The notes beneath the pieces were generated by a model, which was given only the letters and a program-made list of their open reading frames with translations, had not been told where the DNA came from and did no database searches. Below are positions 1 through 6,676 of a DNA stretch of 8,472 bases, piece after piece (position 1 is the first letter of the stretch; every line of letters starts with the position of its first letter). Both the position numbers and the translations under genes were made by a program. Source of the DNA: an uncultured Caulobacteraceae bacterium (GTDB lineage Bacteria > Pseudomonadota > Alphaproteobacteria > Caulobacterales > Caulobacteraceae); NCBI GenBank assembly GCA_946482375.1, contig CAMLRH010000108.1, positions 1-8,472 on the forward strand, read 5' to 3'.

Positions 1-20
1 TTCGTCGGGATGAGCGGAGT

Positions 21-125
21 TCAGGAATCGTCCTCATCGAACCGGAAGTCGCGGCCCATATCCGGATCGCGCTCGATCACTAACTCCGAGCCGCGCAGCG
101 GTGAGCGCATGAGAAATTCGAGCAC
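21..125 (-). pseudogene. Short open frame resembling a Phd/YefM antitoxin C-terminal tail
   Basis: The minus-strand frame ending in TGA at 21-23 stays open back to about 206 and encodes a protein-like sequence: a basic stretch (KRKPPKT), then VLEFLMRSPLRGSELVIERD, then an acidic end (FDEDDS). The FL-x-SPLRG-x-L-x-x-ERD-x-x-x-RD pattern is what I remember from the C-terminal tails of Phd/YefM antitoxins, the part that binds the toxin. The DNA-binding N-terminal half is absent. No ATG, GTG or TTG occurs in frame before the GTG at 123-125 (next ATG at 108-110), and neither has a visible ribosome-binding site. It could be a decayed antitoxin remnant, a real micro-ORF read through coupling with the DUF3126 gene, or the tail of a neighbouring protein in another frame. 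The given start is the first conventional codon, not a demonstrated one. The assignment is from memory and is weak. Confidence 0.3.
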
Positions 126-193
126 GGTCTTGGGCGGCTTGCGCTTGGCGCGCGCCTGCTTATCGCTCTTAGGAGGTGTGGCCGAGTTGGTGG

Positions 194-400
194 CTAATCC
201 AGGTCCTCAGCCAGGATGGCCATTTCGAACAGGAACGAGCCGTCCTCGTCCTCGTCCTCGTAGATGACGCCGATGAACTCGCCGGCCAGCTCGACCTCGC
301 AGCTGTCCTTCTGCTTGGGCCGGGCCTTCAGGGCGATGTGCGGATTGCCGAAGGTGCGCTTGAGGTGCGCGGTGACCCGCTGCATGTCCTTCTCGTCCAC
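194..400 (-). CDS. DUF3126 family protein
   Basis: A 68-residue acidic protein of unknown function. The C-terminal half (GEFIGVIYEDEDEDGSF, then LFEMAILAEDLD) matches what I know of DUF3126, a family of about 65-75 residues common in alphaproteobacteria. The start is GTG, with AGGAG about nine bases upstream; an internal ATG at 383-385 is a less likely alternative because it lacks such a site. The gene lies 65 bp downstream of cysE on the same strand, with no terminator visible between them, so they are probably cotranscribed. That position hints at a link to cysteine metabolism, but this is context only. It has no signal peptide, membrane segment or cysteine. Confidence 0.85.
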   Translation of the reverse strand: MDEKDMQRVTAHLKRTFGNPHIALKARPKQKDSCEVELAGEFIGVIYEDEDEDGSFLFEMAILAEDLD

Positions 401-465
401 GGCGTAGCTCTCCTGACCGGTTTTGTGGCCGGGACCCTAGCGGCATCGGCGACGAGAGCAAGCGC

Positions 466-1299
466 CTAGATGACGTAGTCGTAAGCGATGTCGGCCAGGG
501 TGTGGTCCATCGCCCGGGCCGGCTCGTTGCAGGACGGGCAGTTGATCAGCCGCGCGGGTACGCCCGCCGCCGTGCAATGGGCCGGAACTGGCTTCAGGAC
601 CACCGAGCCCGAGGCGATCTTGGCGTAGTCGCCGATCTCGATGTTGCCGAGCACCTTGGCGCCGGCGCCCAGCAGGACGCCCCGGCCGATCTTCGGGTGA
701 CGATCGCCGCGCTCCGCGCCCGTGCCGCCCAACGTCACGCCGTGCAGCATGGAGACGTCGTCGCCCACCACCGCCGTCTCGCCGATGACGATGCCGGTGC
801 CGTGGTCGACGAAGATGCCCTGACCGACCCGCGCGGCGGGATGGATGTCGACACCGAAGACCTGGCTCGCCTGGCTCTGCAGGTGCAGCGCCAACGTCGC
901 GCGGCTGTGCTCCCACAGCCAGTGGGCGACGCGGTGCGTCTGCAGCGCCAGGAAGCCCTTGAAGAACAGGAAGGGCTGAACATAGCCCTTCGACGCCGGG
1001 TCGCGCTCGTAGACGGCCTTCAGATCAGCCTCGGCAGCGGTGACCAGCGAATGATCGGCGGCGAAGGCCTCGTCGGCGATCTCGCGGAAGCTCATGGCGC
1101 TGAGCTCCTGGTCGCCCAGCTTGCGGGCGAGCTGGAACGACAGCGCATCGGCCAGATGGTCGTGCGACAGGATCACGGTGTTCAGCAACGACGCCAGCGC
1201 CGGCTCTTCCCGCGCGGCCCGTTCGGCTTCGTTGCGAAGGCTCGCCCAAACCGGCGGCGGTGCGCTGGCGGCTACGATTTCAAGACGCTGCTTGGCCAC
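466..1299 (-). CDS. cysE: Serine O-acetyltransferase CysE
   Basis: Cytoplasmic enzyme that acetylates L-serine with acetyl-CoA to O-acetylserine, the first step of cysteine synthesis. The 277-residue length fits the bacterial CysE family. The N-terminal helical domain (about 1-145) contains RDPA with D100, the counterpart of E. coli D92. From about 147 the left-handed beta-helix of hexapeptide repeats begins, with D165-H166 in VDHGTG and H201 in RHPKI matching the E. coli catalytic D157, H158 and H193. The protein ends in YDYVI; a C-terminal isoleucine is the residue that CysE inserts into the active site of cysteine synthase to form the cysteine synthase complex, so that interaction is probably retained. 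A CxxC pair (C254, C257) lies just before the tail. The start is GTG with GGGAGAG five bases upstream. The 168-bp region in front is shared with a divergent nitroreductase gene; a GCTAGG box near 1324 resembles a Caulobacter -10 element, but weakly. Confidence 0.95.
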   Translation of the reverse strand: MAKQRLEIVAASAPPPVWASLRNEAERAAREEPALASLLNTVILSHDHLADALSFQLARKLGDQELSAMSFREIADEAFAADHSLVTAAEADLKAVYERDPASKGYVQPFLFFKGFLALQTHRVAHWLWEHSRATLALHLQSQASQVFGVDIHPAARVGQGIFVDHGTGIVIGETAVVGDDVSMLHGVTLGGTGAERGDRHPKIGRGVLLGAGAKVLGNIEIGDYAKIASGSVVLKPVPAHCTAAGVPARLINCPSCNEPARAMDHTLADIAYDYVI

Positions 1300-1467
1300 G
1301 ATTGCTCTCCCAAGTCCCCGTCAGCCTAGCACATTTGCCGCCAGGCCGTCGTCCGGTTCGCCCTTTGACGCCATATGGTGAAGCCGATCCGGCGCCGCCA
1401 CCCCTGTCATCCTTGGCGTCCAGGGGAGATAAGGGGTGAGGTTCGCCAACTGCTTAACAGGTAATCC

Positions 1468-2082
1468 GTGACGTCTTCCGTCCCTCCGCCGCCGACCTTC
1501 GGCGATCCGCTGCCCGCGCGGGCCTCGCCGGAAACCCTCGCCTTCCTGGCCCGCCGCCGCTCCGGCTCGGCGCTCTTGCTGCGCGAGCCGGGCCCGGGCG
1601 CGGGTGAAATCGACGACCTCATCCGGCTGGCCGCCCGCGTGCCGGACCACGGCAAGCTCAGCCCCTGGCGCTTCATCGTCCTCGAAGGCGACGGCAAGGC
1701 GGCCTACGCGCGCAAGCTGGAAGCGATCGCCGAAGGCCGCCCCGACAGCGGCAAGTGCCTGACCAAGCTCTCCAAGCTGAAGACGCCGCCGGTGGGGATC
1801 GCCGTCGTCTCGCACGTCACGCCGGGCGAAATCCCCGAGTGGGAGCAGCTGCTGTCGGCCGGCGCCGTCTGCACGACCCTGCTGATGGCGGCTACCGCCA
1901 TGGGCTATGGCGCCAACTGGATCACCGACTGGTACGCCTACGACGAACGCGCCCGCGAAGCGCTGGGCCTGGCGCCCGCCGAGCGGATCGCGGGCTTCGT
2001 CTTCATCGGGACCAACACCGAGCCGCCACTGGAGCGCGTGCGCCCCGACCTCGCCGCCCGCGTTAGTCGCTACGAGGGATGA
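1468..2082 (+). CDS. Nitroreductase family protein, YdjA-like
   Basis: A 204-residue flavoprotein of the nitroreductase fold, which uses FMN and NAD(P)H and normally acts as a homodimer. Visible family features are an arginine-rich FMN-binding segment RRRS at 29-32, PDHGKLSPWRF at 59-69, which matches the APDHxxxxPWxF block of the E. coli YdjA subgroup, EWEQLLSAGAV at 124-134, and the GYGANWIT motif at 146-153 near the flavin. The natural substrate is unknown for this subgroup. A proline-rich extension of about 20 residues precedes the domain. The start is GTG with only a weak AGGT upstream, so the exact start is less certain than the identity. It diverges from cysE and converges on the dioxygenase gene with a 16-bp gap. 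Possible competing hairpins (CCCCT 1401-1405 with AGGGG 1422-1426, or CACCCC 1399-1404 with GGGGTG 1433-1438) lie in its leader. Confidence 0.9.
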   Translation: MTSSVPPPPTFGDPLPARASPETLAFLARRRSGSALLLREPGPGAGEIDDLIRLAARVPDHGKLSPWRFIVLEGDGKAAYARKLEAIAEGRPDSGKCLTKLSKLKTPPVGIAVVSHVTPGEIPEWEQLLSAGAVCTTLLMAATAMGYGANWITDWYAYDERAREALGLAPAERIAGFVFIGTNTEPPLERVRPDLAARVSRYEG

Positions 2083-2098
2083 TCCCCCTCCACGCCGC

Positions 2099-2947
2099 TC
2101 AGATATTGGTCTGATCGGGCGGCACGCCCTCCGGCAAGGTCGCCGCGTCCTCCTCATCCCGGCACGGCATGTCGGCGCCCAGGCCGTAGCAGGTCATTGA
2201 CAGCGAACCCATCGCATAGCCGCGCACCAAGGGCTTCAACGGCTCACCCGACGCCGCGGCCAGTCCCGCTATGTAGAGGAGCGGGATGAAGTGGTCAGGC
2301 GTGGGCACGGCCAGCTCGTAGTCGGGGTGCTGGACCGTGCGCAGGATCGCGTCGGGGTCCGCGCCGAGCTGTTCGACCACGGCCTCGTCGAAACGCTCCG
2401 CCCAGTCGAAGGCGAAGTCCGGCCGCTTCCACTGAACCTGCCCCAGGTTGTGAACGACATTGCCGCTGCCGACGACGAGCACGCCCTTGTCTCGCAACGG
2501 TCGGAGCCGGGCGCCAAGCTCGACATGGTAGTCGAGCGGCTTCAGGGCGTTGATCGACAGTTGCACGACGGGGATATCGGCCTCTGGATAGAGGTGCGCC
2601 AGAACGCTCCAGGCGCCGTGGTCCAGGCCCCATTGGTCCCGATCGAGCCCGCACCACGTCGGCTTGACGGCCTCCACAACCTCCCCGGCGACCTCGGGGG
2701 AGCCCGGCGCCGGATACTGAAAGTCGAACAGCGGCTGCGGGAAGCCATAGAAGTCGTGAATGGTGCGGGGGCGAGGCATGGCCGTAACGGCCGTCGCGCC
2801 GAAGAACCAGTGGGCCGACACGACGAGGATCGCGCGCGGCCTCGGCATGAGCTCACTCATGCGGCGCCAGGCGTTTGTGAAACCGTTCCGCTCGAGCGTG
2901 TTCATCGGGCTGCCGTGACCGATGAACAGTGAAGGCATTGGGGCCAT
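2099..2947 (-). CDS. ygiD: LigB-family extradiol dioxygenase (4,5-DOPA dioxygenase, YgiD type)
   Basis: Member of the class III extradiol ring-cleavage dioxygenases, the family of E. coli YgiD and plant DODA. These are metal-dependent enzymes that open catechol-type rings such as DOPA; the true substrate here is unknown. Counting from the chosen start, the conserved metal and acid-base histidines are H11 in IGHGSPMN, H46 in SAHWF, H110 in DHGAW, H166 in GNVVHNLG and H219 in [10 protein letters not shown]. The length of 282 residues is close to the family norm. I prefer the ATG at 2945-2947 to an ATG five codons further out, because AAGGAGG stands five bases before the inner one and the outer one has no such site. 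It follows queF on the same strand by 54 bp, so the two probably share a transcript, though a functional link is not obvious. Confidence 0.88.
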   Translation of the reverse strand: MAPMPSLFIGHGSPMNTLERNGFTNAWRRMSELMPRPRAILVVSAHWFFGATAVTAMPRPRTIHDFYGFPQPLFDFQYPAPGSPEVAGEVVEAVKPTWCGLDRDQWGLDHGAWSVLAHLYPEADIPVVQLSINALKPLDYHVELGARLRPLRDKGVLVVGSGNVVHNLGQVQWKRPDFAFDWAERFDEAVVEQLGADPDAILRTVQHPDYELAVPTPDHFIPLLYIAGLAAASGEPLKPLVRGYAMGSLSMTCYGLGADMPCRDEEDAATLPEGVPPDQTNI

Positions 2948-3001
2948 GGCGGCCTCCTTCATGACGCCTGCCGCGCCGGGGTCGCGGCCTACAGGAGGAG
3001 C

Positions 3002-3457
3002 TTACCCCCTGCCCCTGTACGGCGCGACACCCTGGTCGGGGACCCACAGCCCCTCCGGCGCCGGGCCGGTCTGCCAGAACACGTCGATGGGAATGCCGCC
3101 GCGCGGGTACCAGTAGCCGCCGATCCGCAGCCAGCGCGGCTGTGCGACCTCGGCGACCTTTCGCCCGATCATCACCGTGCAGTCCTCGTGAAAGGCGCCG
3201 TGGTTGCGGAACGAGGCCATGTAGAGCTTCAGCGACTTCGACTCGATCAGCCACTCGCCCGGCGCATAGTCGATGACGATGTGGGCGAAGTCGGGCTGCC
3301 CCGTCACCGGGCACAGCGAGGTGAACTCGGGCGCCGTGAAGCGCGCCAGATAGAGGCTGTCGGCCTGCGGGTTCTTCACCCGCTCCAGCACCGCTTCATC
3401 GGGCGACGCCGGGATGCGCGCGTCCTTGCCGAGTTGGGTGAGATGCGTCTCGTCCAT
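3002..3457 (-). CDS. queF: NADPH-dependent 7-cyano-7-deazaguanine reductase QueF
   Basis: Reduces the nitrile preQ0 to the amine preQ1 with NADPH, the last step before the deazaguanine base is put into tRNA for queuosine. The 151-residue single-domain form corresponds to the short YkvM-type subfamily of Bacillus, not the double-length E. coli type. Key residues are C49 in [11 protein letters not shown], which forms the thioimide with the substrate, D56 in the same motif as the proton donor, [15 protein letters not shown] at 72-86 (the QueF signature), and E91 in the following FHE for substrate binding. The ATG at 3455-3457 begins the family-like N terminus [10 protein letters not shown]. An ATG at 3470-3472 would add five residues and sits directly behind the GA-rich arm of the adjacent repeat. 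Longer extensions would translate the repeat itself and are not protein. Confidence 0.93.
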   Translation of the reverse strand: MDETHLTQLGKDARIPASPDEAVLERVKNPQADSLYLARFTAPEFTSLCPVTGQPDFAHIVIDYAPGEWLIESKSLKLYMASFRNHGAFHEDCTVMIGRKVAEVAQPRWLRIGGYWYPRGGIPIDVFWQTGPAPEGLWVPDQGVAPYRGRG

Positions 3458-3473
3458 GCGCGCCTGTAGCATT

Positions 3474-3580
3474 CCCTCCCCTTCATGGGGAGGGTGGCGG
3501 CCGAAGGCCGACGGATGGGGTAGCGGCGAAACTTCCCCACCCGATCGCCAAGCGATCTTCCCTCCCCATGAAGGGGAGGG
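3474..3580 (-). repeat. 107-bp structured palindromic repeat, copy A
   Basis: The outer 21-nt arms 3474-3494 and 3560-3580 are perfect reverse complements of each other, and each is itself a near-palindrome (CCCTCCCC, five-base loop, GGGGAGGG). Inside, on the plus strand, are a CGGCC-GAA-GGCCG hairpin (3498-3510), a central stem around TGGGG/CCCCA, and a GATCGC-CAA-GCGATC hairpin (3543-3557). The reverse complement aligns without gaps to the element at 7927-8033, so this copy is the inverted one. It fills most of the divergent queF/SDR spacer. It carries no GANTC site and no coding capacity. It resembles REP or MITE-type non-autonomous elements; no transposase is nearby. Confidence 0.9.
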
Positions 3581-3609
3581 ATATGGGTCGGGAAACACAG
3601 GAGAGACCG

Positions 3610-4413
3610 ATGAACGGCAAGGACTTCGACGGCTGGACAGTGGTGGTGACCGGCGCCTCGACGGGGCTGGGTCGCGCCATCGCCGTGGAAACCGCTCAGC
3701 GCGGCGCGGCGACCGTGATCGTCAACTACGCCTCCAGCAAGGACGAGGCCGCGGAAACCGCCCGTCTGGTCGAGGCCGAGGGCGCGAAAGCCGTCCTCGT
3801 CCAGGGCGACGTCGGCGAGGATGCCGACTGCGCGAAGATCGTCGCCGCCGCCGAGCCCATCGGCCGCATCGACGCCCTGTTCAACAATGCCGGCACGACG
3901 GTCTTCGCGCCCAACCACGCCGACCTGGACGCCCTCTCGGCCGACGATTTCATCAAGCTCTACCGGGTCAACGTCGTCGGGGCCTACCAGATGGTCCGCG
4001 CCGCCCGCGCCCTGCTCGAAGCCGCGCCGCAGCCGGGCGCCGTGGTCAACACCGCCTCGATCGCCGCGGTCACCGGCATCGGCTCGTCGGTAGCCTACGC
4101 CGCTTCGAAGGGCGCGATGACGACCATGACCCTGTCGCTGGCCCGCGCGCTGGCACCGAAGATCCGCGTCAACGCCGTCTGCCCGGGCTTCATCGACACC
4201 CCCTGGTTCGGCAAGGCCATGCCCGAGGAACGCGTGCAGCGGATTCGCGAGGGCACCGCCGCCTCCGTGCCGCTGAAGGTCGCCTCGACGGCCGAGGACA
4301 TCGCCGGCGCGACCATCTTCCTCGCCTCCCCCGCCTCGCGGCACGTCACGGGCGAGACCCTGCTGGTCGATGCCGGCCTTCACCTCGGCTACGCGCCGAT
4401 GGGGATGCGCTAA
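3610..4413 (+). CDS. SDR family NAD(P)-dependent oxidoreductase
   Basis: A 267-residue classical short-chain dehydrogenase/reductase. The Rossmann fold cofactor motif TGASTGLG is at 14-21, NNAG at 92-95, catalytic N121, S150, and Y163-x3-K167 in YAASK, followed by the usual CPGFIDTPW segment at 191-199. The residues after the second strand (NYASSK) lack the aspartate that favours NAD, and resemble enzymes that accept NADP. The substrate cannot be read from the sequence; FabG-like or sugar/alcohol dehydrogenase roles are all possible. The ATG at 3610 is chosen because AGGAGA stands six bases before it; an upstream in-frame ATG at 3568 lies inside the repeat arm and would add 14 non-homologous residues. 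No partner gene suggests a pathway. The stop codon is built into the following stem-loop. Confidence 0.9.
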   Translation: MNGKDFDGWTVVVTGASTGLGRAIAVETAQRGAATVIVNYASSKDEAAETARLVEAEGAKAVLVQGDVGEDADCAKIVAAAEPIGRIDALFNNAGTTVFAPNHADLDALSADDFIKLYRVNVVGAYQMVRAARALLEAAPQPGAVVNTASIAAVTGIGSSVAYAASKGAMTTMTLSLARALAPKIRVNAVCPGFIDTPWFGKAMPEERVQRIREGTAASVPLKVASTAEDIAGATIFLASPASRHVTGETLLVDAGLHLGYAPMGMR

Positions 4414-4475
4414 AGCACGATGGGGTCAGGCCGAGCCTGACCGCTGAATCGTGCTTTGGATTCATGCGAGGAATC
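4412..4475. other. Long stem-loop with three clustered GANTC sites
   Basis: A 10-bp perfect outer stem AAAGCACGAT (4412-4421) / ATCGTGCTTT (4448-4457) encloses an inner 8-bp stem GGTCAGGC (4424-4431) / GCCTGACC (4435-4442) with a CGA loop. The left strand overlaps the SDR stop codon. GANTC occurs at 4446-4450, 4459-4463 and 4471-4475 as alternating orientations (GAATC, GATTC, GAATC). The structure could end SDR transcription, but only three T residues follow, so it is not a textbook terminator. A second hairpin, GCGCGCC-GATT-GGCGCGC (4479-4496), follows at once. The clustering of CcrM sites suggests a cell-cycle-related or repeat-derived element. Confidence 0.55.
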
Positions 4476-4697
4476 GGAGCGCGCCGATTGGCGCGCGTCG
4501 GGCGCCCAAAAAAACGGCGGTTGCACCCGATTTGAGCGCAACAAGCGCGCATCGCCCACAGTCACGCTTCGATAAGGCCCGCCGGGTTAGGTCCGCGTCC
4601 GCGCATCGTCGATGCTGCTTTCGCGTTGTGACCCGAACGGTCCGGCGCGCGCCGCCTGGCCGGGGGCAAGGCGGCAAACAAGAATAGGGGATAACCA

Positions 4698-5396
4698 ATG
4701 AAAGTTCTGAAGCTTGCTCTCTGCGGCGTGGCCGCCTCGCTGGCCCTGACGACGGCCGCGGCCGCGCAGGACGCCGCGCCCGTGGACGTCTCGTTCAACG
4801 TGGGCGCCACGTCCGACTATGTGTTCCGCGGCTTTAGCCAGACCATGGAAGACCCGGCGGTCTTCGGCGGTGTCGATGTCGTGTCGGGCATCTTCTACGC
4901 CGGCGCCTGGGCCTCGACCGTCGACTTCGGCGACGAGACGGACGCCGAGTACGACCTCTACGCCGGCGTCACGCCGACGCTGGGCCCGGTCACGGCCAAC
5001 CTCGGCGTCATCTACTACGGCTACCTGAACGCGCCCGACGACGCCGATTACGACTACGTGGAGATCAAGGCGGCCGGCTCGATCCCGGTGGGTCCGGCCA
5101 CGGTCGGCCTGGCGACCTACTATTCGCCGGAGTTCTTCGGTGAGACCGGCGAAGCCTGGTACACCGAGCTCAGCGGCTCATACTCCCCGGTCGAGAAGAT
5201 CAGCTTCAGCGGCGCTTACGGCCACCAGGACGTCGAACTGGCCGACGACTACAACACCTGGAACCTCGGGGCGACGTTCGCGGTCACCGACATCTTCAGC
5301 ATCGACGCCCGCTACCACGACACCGACATCGACGACGCCATTTGCGAGGACGTCTGCGACTCGCGCGGCGTGGTCACCCTGAAGGCGGCCTTCTAG
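4698..5396 (+). CDS. TorF family putative outer-membrane porin
   Basis: A 232-residue secreted beta-barrel protein of the TorF/Gcw_chp family, in the outer membrane; function in this family is only putative porin. A signal peptide covers about 1-23 (KVLK, hydrophobic core, then TAAAA before Q24). The mature protein opens with VSFNVGATSDYVFRGFSQT, the family's typical first strand, and shows alternating aromatic strands such as VIYYGYL and ATYYSP. It ends in a C-terminal phenylalanine (TLKAAF), the usual BAM recognition signal. Two cysteines four residues apart (C216, C220) in an acidic loop before the last strand could form a disulfide. ATG is preceded by AGGGG at seven bases. The 284-bp upstream gap holds hairpins near its start and a small GCATC-GTC-GATGC palindrome (4603-4615), but no promoter I can defend. 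Confidence 0.88.
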   Translation: MKVLKLALCGVAASLALTTAAAAQDAAPVDVSFNVGATSDYVFRGFSQTMEDPAVFGGVDVVSGIFYAGAWASTVDFGDETDAEYDLYAGVTPTLGPVTANLGVIYYGYLNAPDDADYDYVEIKAAGSIPVGPATVGLATYYSPEFFGETGEAWYTELSGSYSPVEKISFSGAYGHQDVELADDYNTWNLGATFAVTDIFSIDARYHDTDIDDAICEDVCDSRGVVTLKAAF

Positions 5397-5417
5397 TTCC
5401 CCTTCGAGTCTGACTTG

Positions 5418-5451
5418 AAAGCCGCCGCGGCCTCCCCGCGGCGGCTTTTTT
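5418..5451 (+). terminator. Intrinsic terminator of the porin gene
   Basis: A perfect GC-rich stem GCCGCCGCGG (5421-5430) / CCGCGGCGGC (5436-5445) with loop CCTCC, preceded by AAA and followed by six T residues (5446-5451). The final T is the first base of the sodB stop codon on the other strand. On the minus strand the hairpin is followed by only three T residues, so it may stop sodB transcripts less efficiently. Confidence 0.92.
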
Positions 5452-6098
5452 CATGCGCCCTCGAGAGCCGCGCAGCCGTCGGCGAACGTCCAGCCCTGCC
5501 GGCGGCCGCGGGCGGCGTCGTATTGGCTCGCCACGAAGAACCAGTCGATCAGGTTGTCCCACCAGGCGGCCAGGAACCCGGCGCGGTCGTTCTTGTGGTC
5601 CAGGTAGTAGGCGTGCTCCCACAGGTCGCAGACCAGCAACGGGACGCCCGGATGGTTCAGCGCGCTGTCGCCGTCGTGGGTGGTGATGATCGACAGCGCG
5701 GCGCCGTCGGCCGTCAGCCAGACCCAGCCCGAGCCGAAGTGGCCCGCGCCCTCGCGCAGGAAGCTCGCCCTCAACTTCTCCAGTCCGCCAAAGCTCTTGT
5801 CGATCGCACCCAGCAGCGCGCCGGTGGGTCCCGGCCGGCCGGGGGCCATGCAGCACCAGAAGAAGGCGTGGTTCCACGCCTGCCCGGCGTTGTTGAACAG
5901 CGCCGTATCCTTCCGCGCCGCCGCGTCGCGAACCACGGCCTCCAGCGAATCGAAAGTCTCGCCCTTCTTGGCGAGCAGGGCGTTGGTGTTCTCGACATAC
6001 TTGGCGTGATGCTTGCCGTGATGGGTCCTCATCGTCGTTTCCGAGATGGTCGGAGCCAGGGCGTCGTAGGCGTACGAAAGCGGGGGAAGTTGGAACAT
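5451..6098 (-). CDS. sodB: Superoxide dismutase, Fe type (SodB)
   Basis: Converts superoxide to oxygen and hydrogen peroxide. The 215-residue protein starts MFQLPPLSYAYDALAPTIS, very like E. coli SodB. Metal ligands are H26 (in THHGKHH), H77 (in WNH), D158 and H162 (in CDLWEHAYY). Q73 in AGQAWNH is at the position where iron enzymes carry glutamine and manganese enzymes usually do not, so iron is the likely metal, though cambialistic use cannot be excluded. No signal peptide, so cytoplasmic. The ATG at 6096-6098 is used because an in-frame upstream ATG would translate the operator and has no homology. GAGG precedes the start. The gene lies 70 bp downstream of marR on the same strand, with an ATATCGT palindrome between them that matches the one in front of marR. 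It is probably derepressed when the MarR protein releases this site. Confidence 0.95.
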   Translation of the reverse strand: MFQLPPLSYAYDALAPTISETTMRTHHGKHHAKYVENTNALLAKKGETFDSLEAVVRDAAARKDTALFNNAGQAWNHAFFWCCMAPGRPGPTGALLGAIDKSFGGLEKLRASFLREGAGHFGSGWVWLTADGAALSIITTHDGDSALNHPGVPLLVCDLWEHAYYLDHKNDRAGFLAAWWDNLIDWFFVASQYDAARGRRQGWTFADGCAALEGA

Positions 6099-6113
6099 GG
6101 CGGCCTCGTTGTT

Positions 6114-6130
6114 ATATCGTGTTACGATAT
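6114..6130. promoter_or_regulatory. Putative MarR operator in the sodB promoter
   Basis: Perfect inverted repeat ATATCGTGTTACGATAT: two 7-bp half sites with a 3-bp spacer. The reverse complement of this 17-mer recurs exactly at 6682-6698, upstream of the marR gene. A pair of identical AT-rich palindromes flanking a regulator gene in a GC-rich region is strong evidence for its binding site. The dyad length fits MarR-family dimers. Confidence 0.8.
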
Positions 6131-6152
6131 TCTTTCGCGAGCCAGGAGGCAA
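6124..6152 (-). promoter_or_regulatory. sodB: Possible sodB promoter overlapping the operator
   Basis: On the minus strand TTGCCT (6152-6147) and TATCGT (6129-6124) are separated by 17 bases, each matching four of six positions of the housekeeping consensus. The -10-like box lies inside the palindrome at 6114-6130, so bound repressor would exclude RNA polymerase. The marR stop codon is only 17 bp upstream. Such matches occur by chance, so this is tentative. Confidence 0.35.
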
Positions 6153-6168
6153 GACGCGCCCGGCTGCC

Positions 6169-6612
6169 TTAGTCGGTATCGAGCGCCGCCACCCTGGAGA
6201 GTAGGCCTGAGAAAGCGGGGGCGACCACGCTCAGTTCCTTCAGATTGTTGGCCGACAGCGCGGCGAGGACGTCTTCGCCCTGTCTGGTGAGGACGACACG
6301 CACCTTTCGACGATCGTCCTCGTCGGCCTCCCGCCTGGTGAAGCCGGCCTTCTCCATCCGTCCGATCAGCTCGACGGCGCTGTGGTGCTTGAGCAGCAGC
6401 TGAGCCGCGAGATCGCCAATCGACATCGGCGGGTGAGCGGCGTGGGCCTTGATCGCGAGAAGGGCCTGATGCTGCTGGGAGGTCAGCCCCACCGACTTCG
6501 CCCCCGCCTCCGCGAAGGCGAGGTAGCGCCTGACCGCGAACCGAAACGCGGCGAGCGCCTCGTAGTCCGCGGCCGTGAGCACGCCGGCGGCAGGTCTCGT
6601 CGTCCGCGTCAT
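6169..6612 (-). CDS. MarR family transcriptional regulator
   Basis: A 147-residue winged-helix dimeric regulator. The DNA-binding region runs from about 63 to 113: SIGDLAAQLLLKHHSAVELI forms the helix-turn-helix, and DEDDRRKVRVVLTRQG the wing with its conserved D-x-R-R-x-x-x-x-x-LT signature. Helices at both ends would form the dimer interface. There is no cysteine at all, so it cannot sense peroxide by the OhrR thiol mechanism; a bound ligand or another signal is more likely. The ATG at 6610-6612 has GGAG nine bases or fewer upstream, and longer frames run through the operator and are not protein-like. The gene is followed by sodB on the same strand and carries identical palindromes before both genes, so it probably represses itself and sodB. 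A perfect TATAAT on the minus strand (6684-6679) may be its own -10 box. Confidence 0.92.
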   Translation of the reverse strand: MTRTTRPAAGVLTAADYEALAAFRFAVRRYLAFAEAGAKSVGLTSQQHQALLAIKAHAAHPPMSIGDLAAQLLLKHHSAVELIGRMEKAGFTRREADEDDRRKVRVVLTRQGEDVLAALSANNLKELSVVAPAFSGLLSRVAALDTD

Positions 6613-6676
6613 GTCTGCTCCCGATCCTCCCGGCCCCGCATACTCAGCGCGTCGCGGGCTCCAGCACAATTCTTCT

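Noticed and set aside
502..1329. 275-codon plus-strand frame opposite cysE
   Set aside because: Antisense shadow of cysE.
1321..2157. 278-codon minus-strand frame opposite the nitroreductase gene
   Set aside because: Antisense shadow; the plus-strand frame has clear nitroreductase motifs.
2291..2932. 213-codon plus-strand frame opposite the dioxygenase gene
   Set aside because: Antisense shadow of a gene with all metal-ligand motifs in place.
3458..3598. In-frame N-terminal extension of QueF through the repeat
   Set aside because: The extra residues are translated repeat arms and hairpins, not QueF-like; the family start fits the ATG at 3457.
3568..3609. Upstream ATG for the SDR gene
   Set aside because: It lies in the repeat arm; the ATG at 3610 has a good ribosome-binding site and the normal SDR N terminus.
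4500..4514. GGGCGCCC followed by seven A residues as a terminator
   Set aside because: On the plus strand the tract is A, and on the minus strand the T run precedes the palindrome, so neither orientation works.
3414..4535. 373-codon open frame overlapping the SDR gene
   Set aside because: An out-of-frame shadow of a GC-rich gene, arginine-rich and without any domain.
6099..6152. Eighteen-residue extension of SodB
   Set aside because: It would translate the operator and has no homology to the SodB N terminus.
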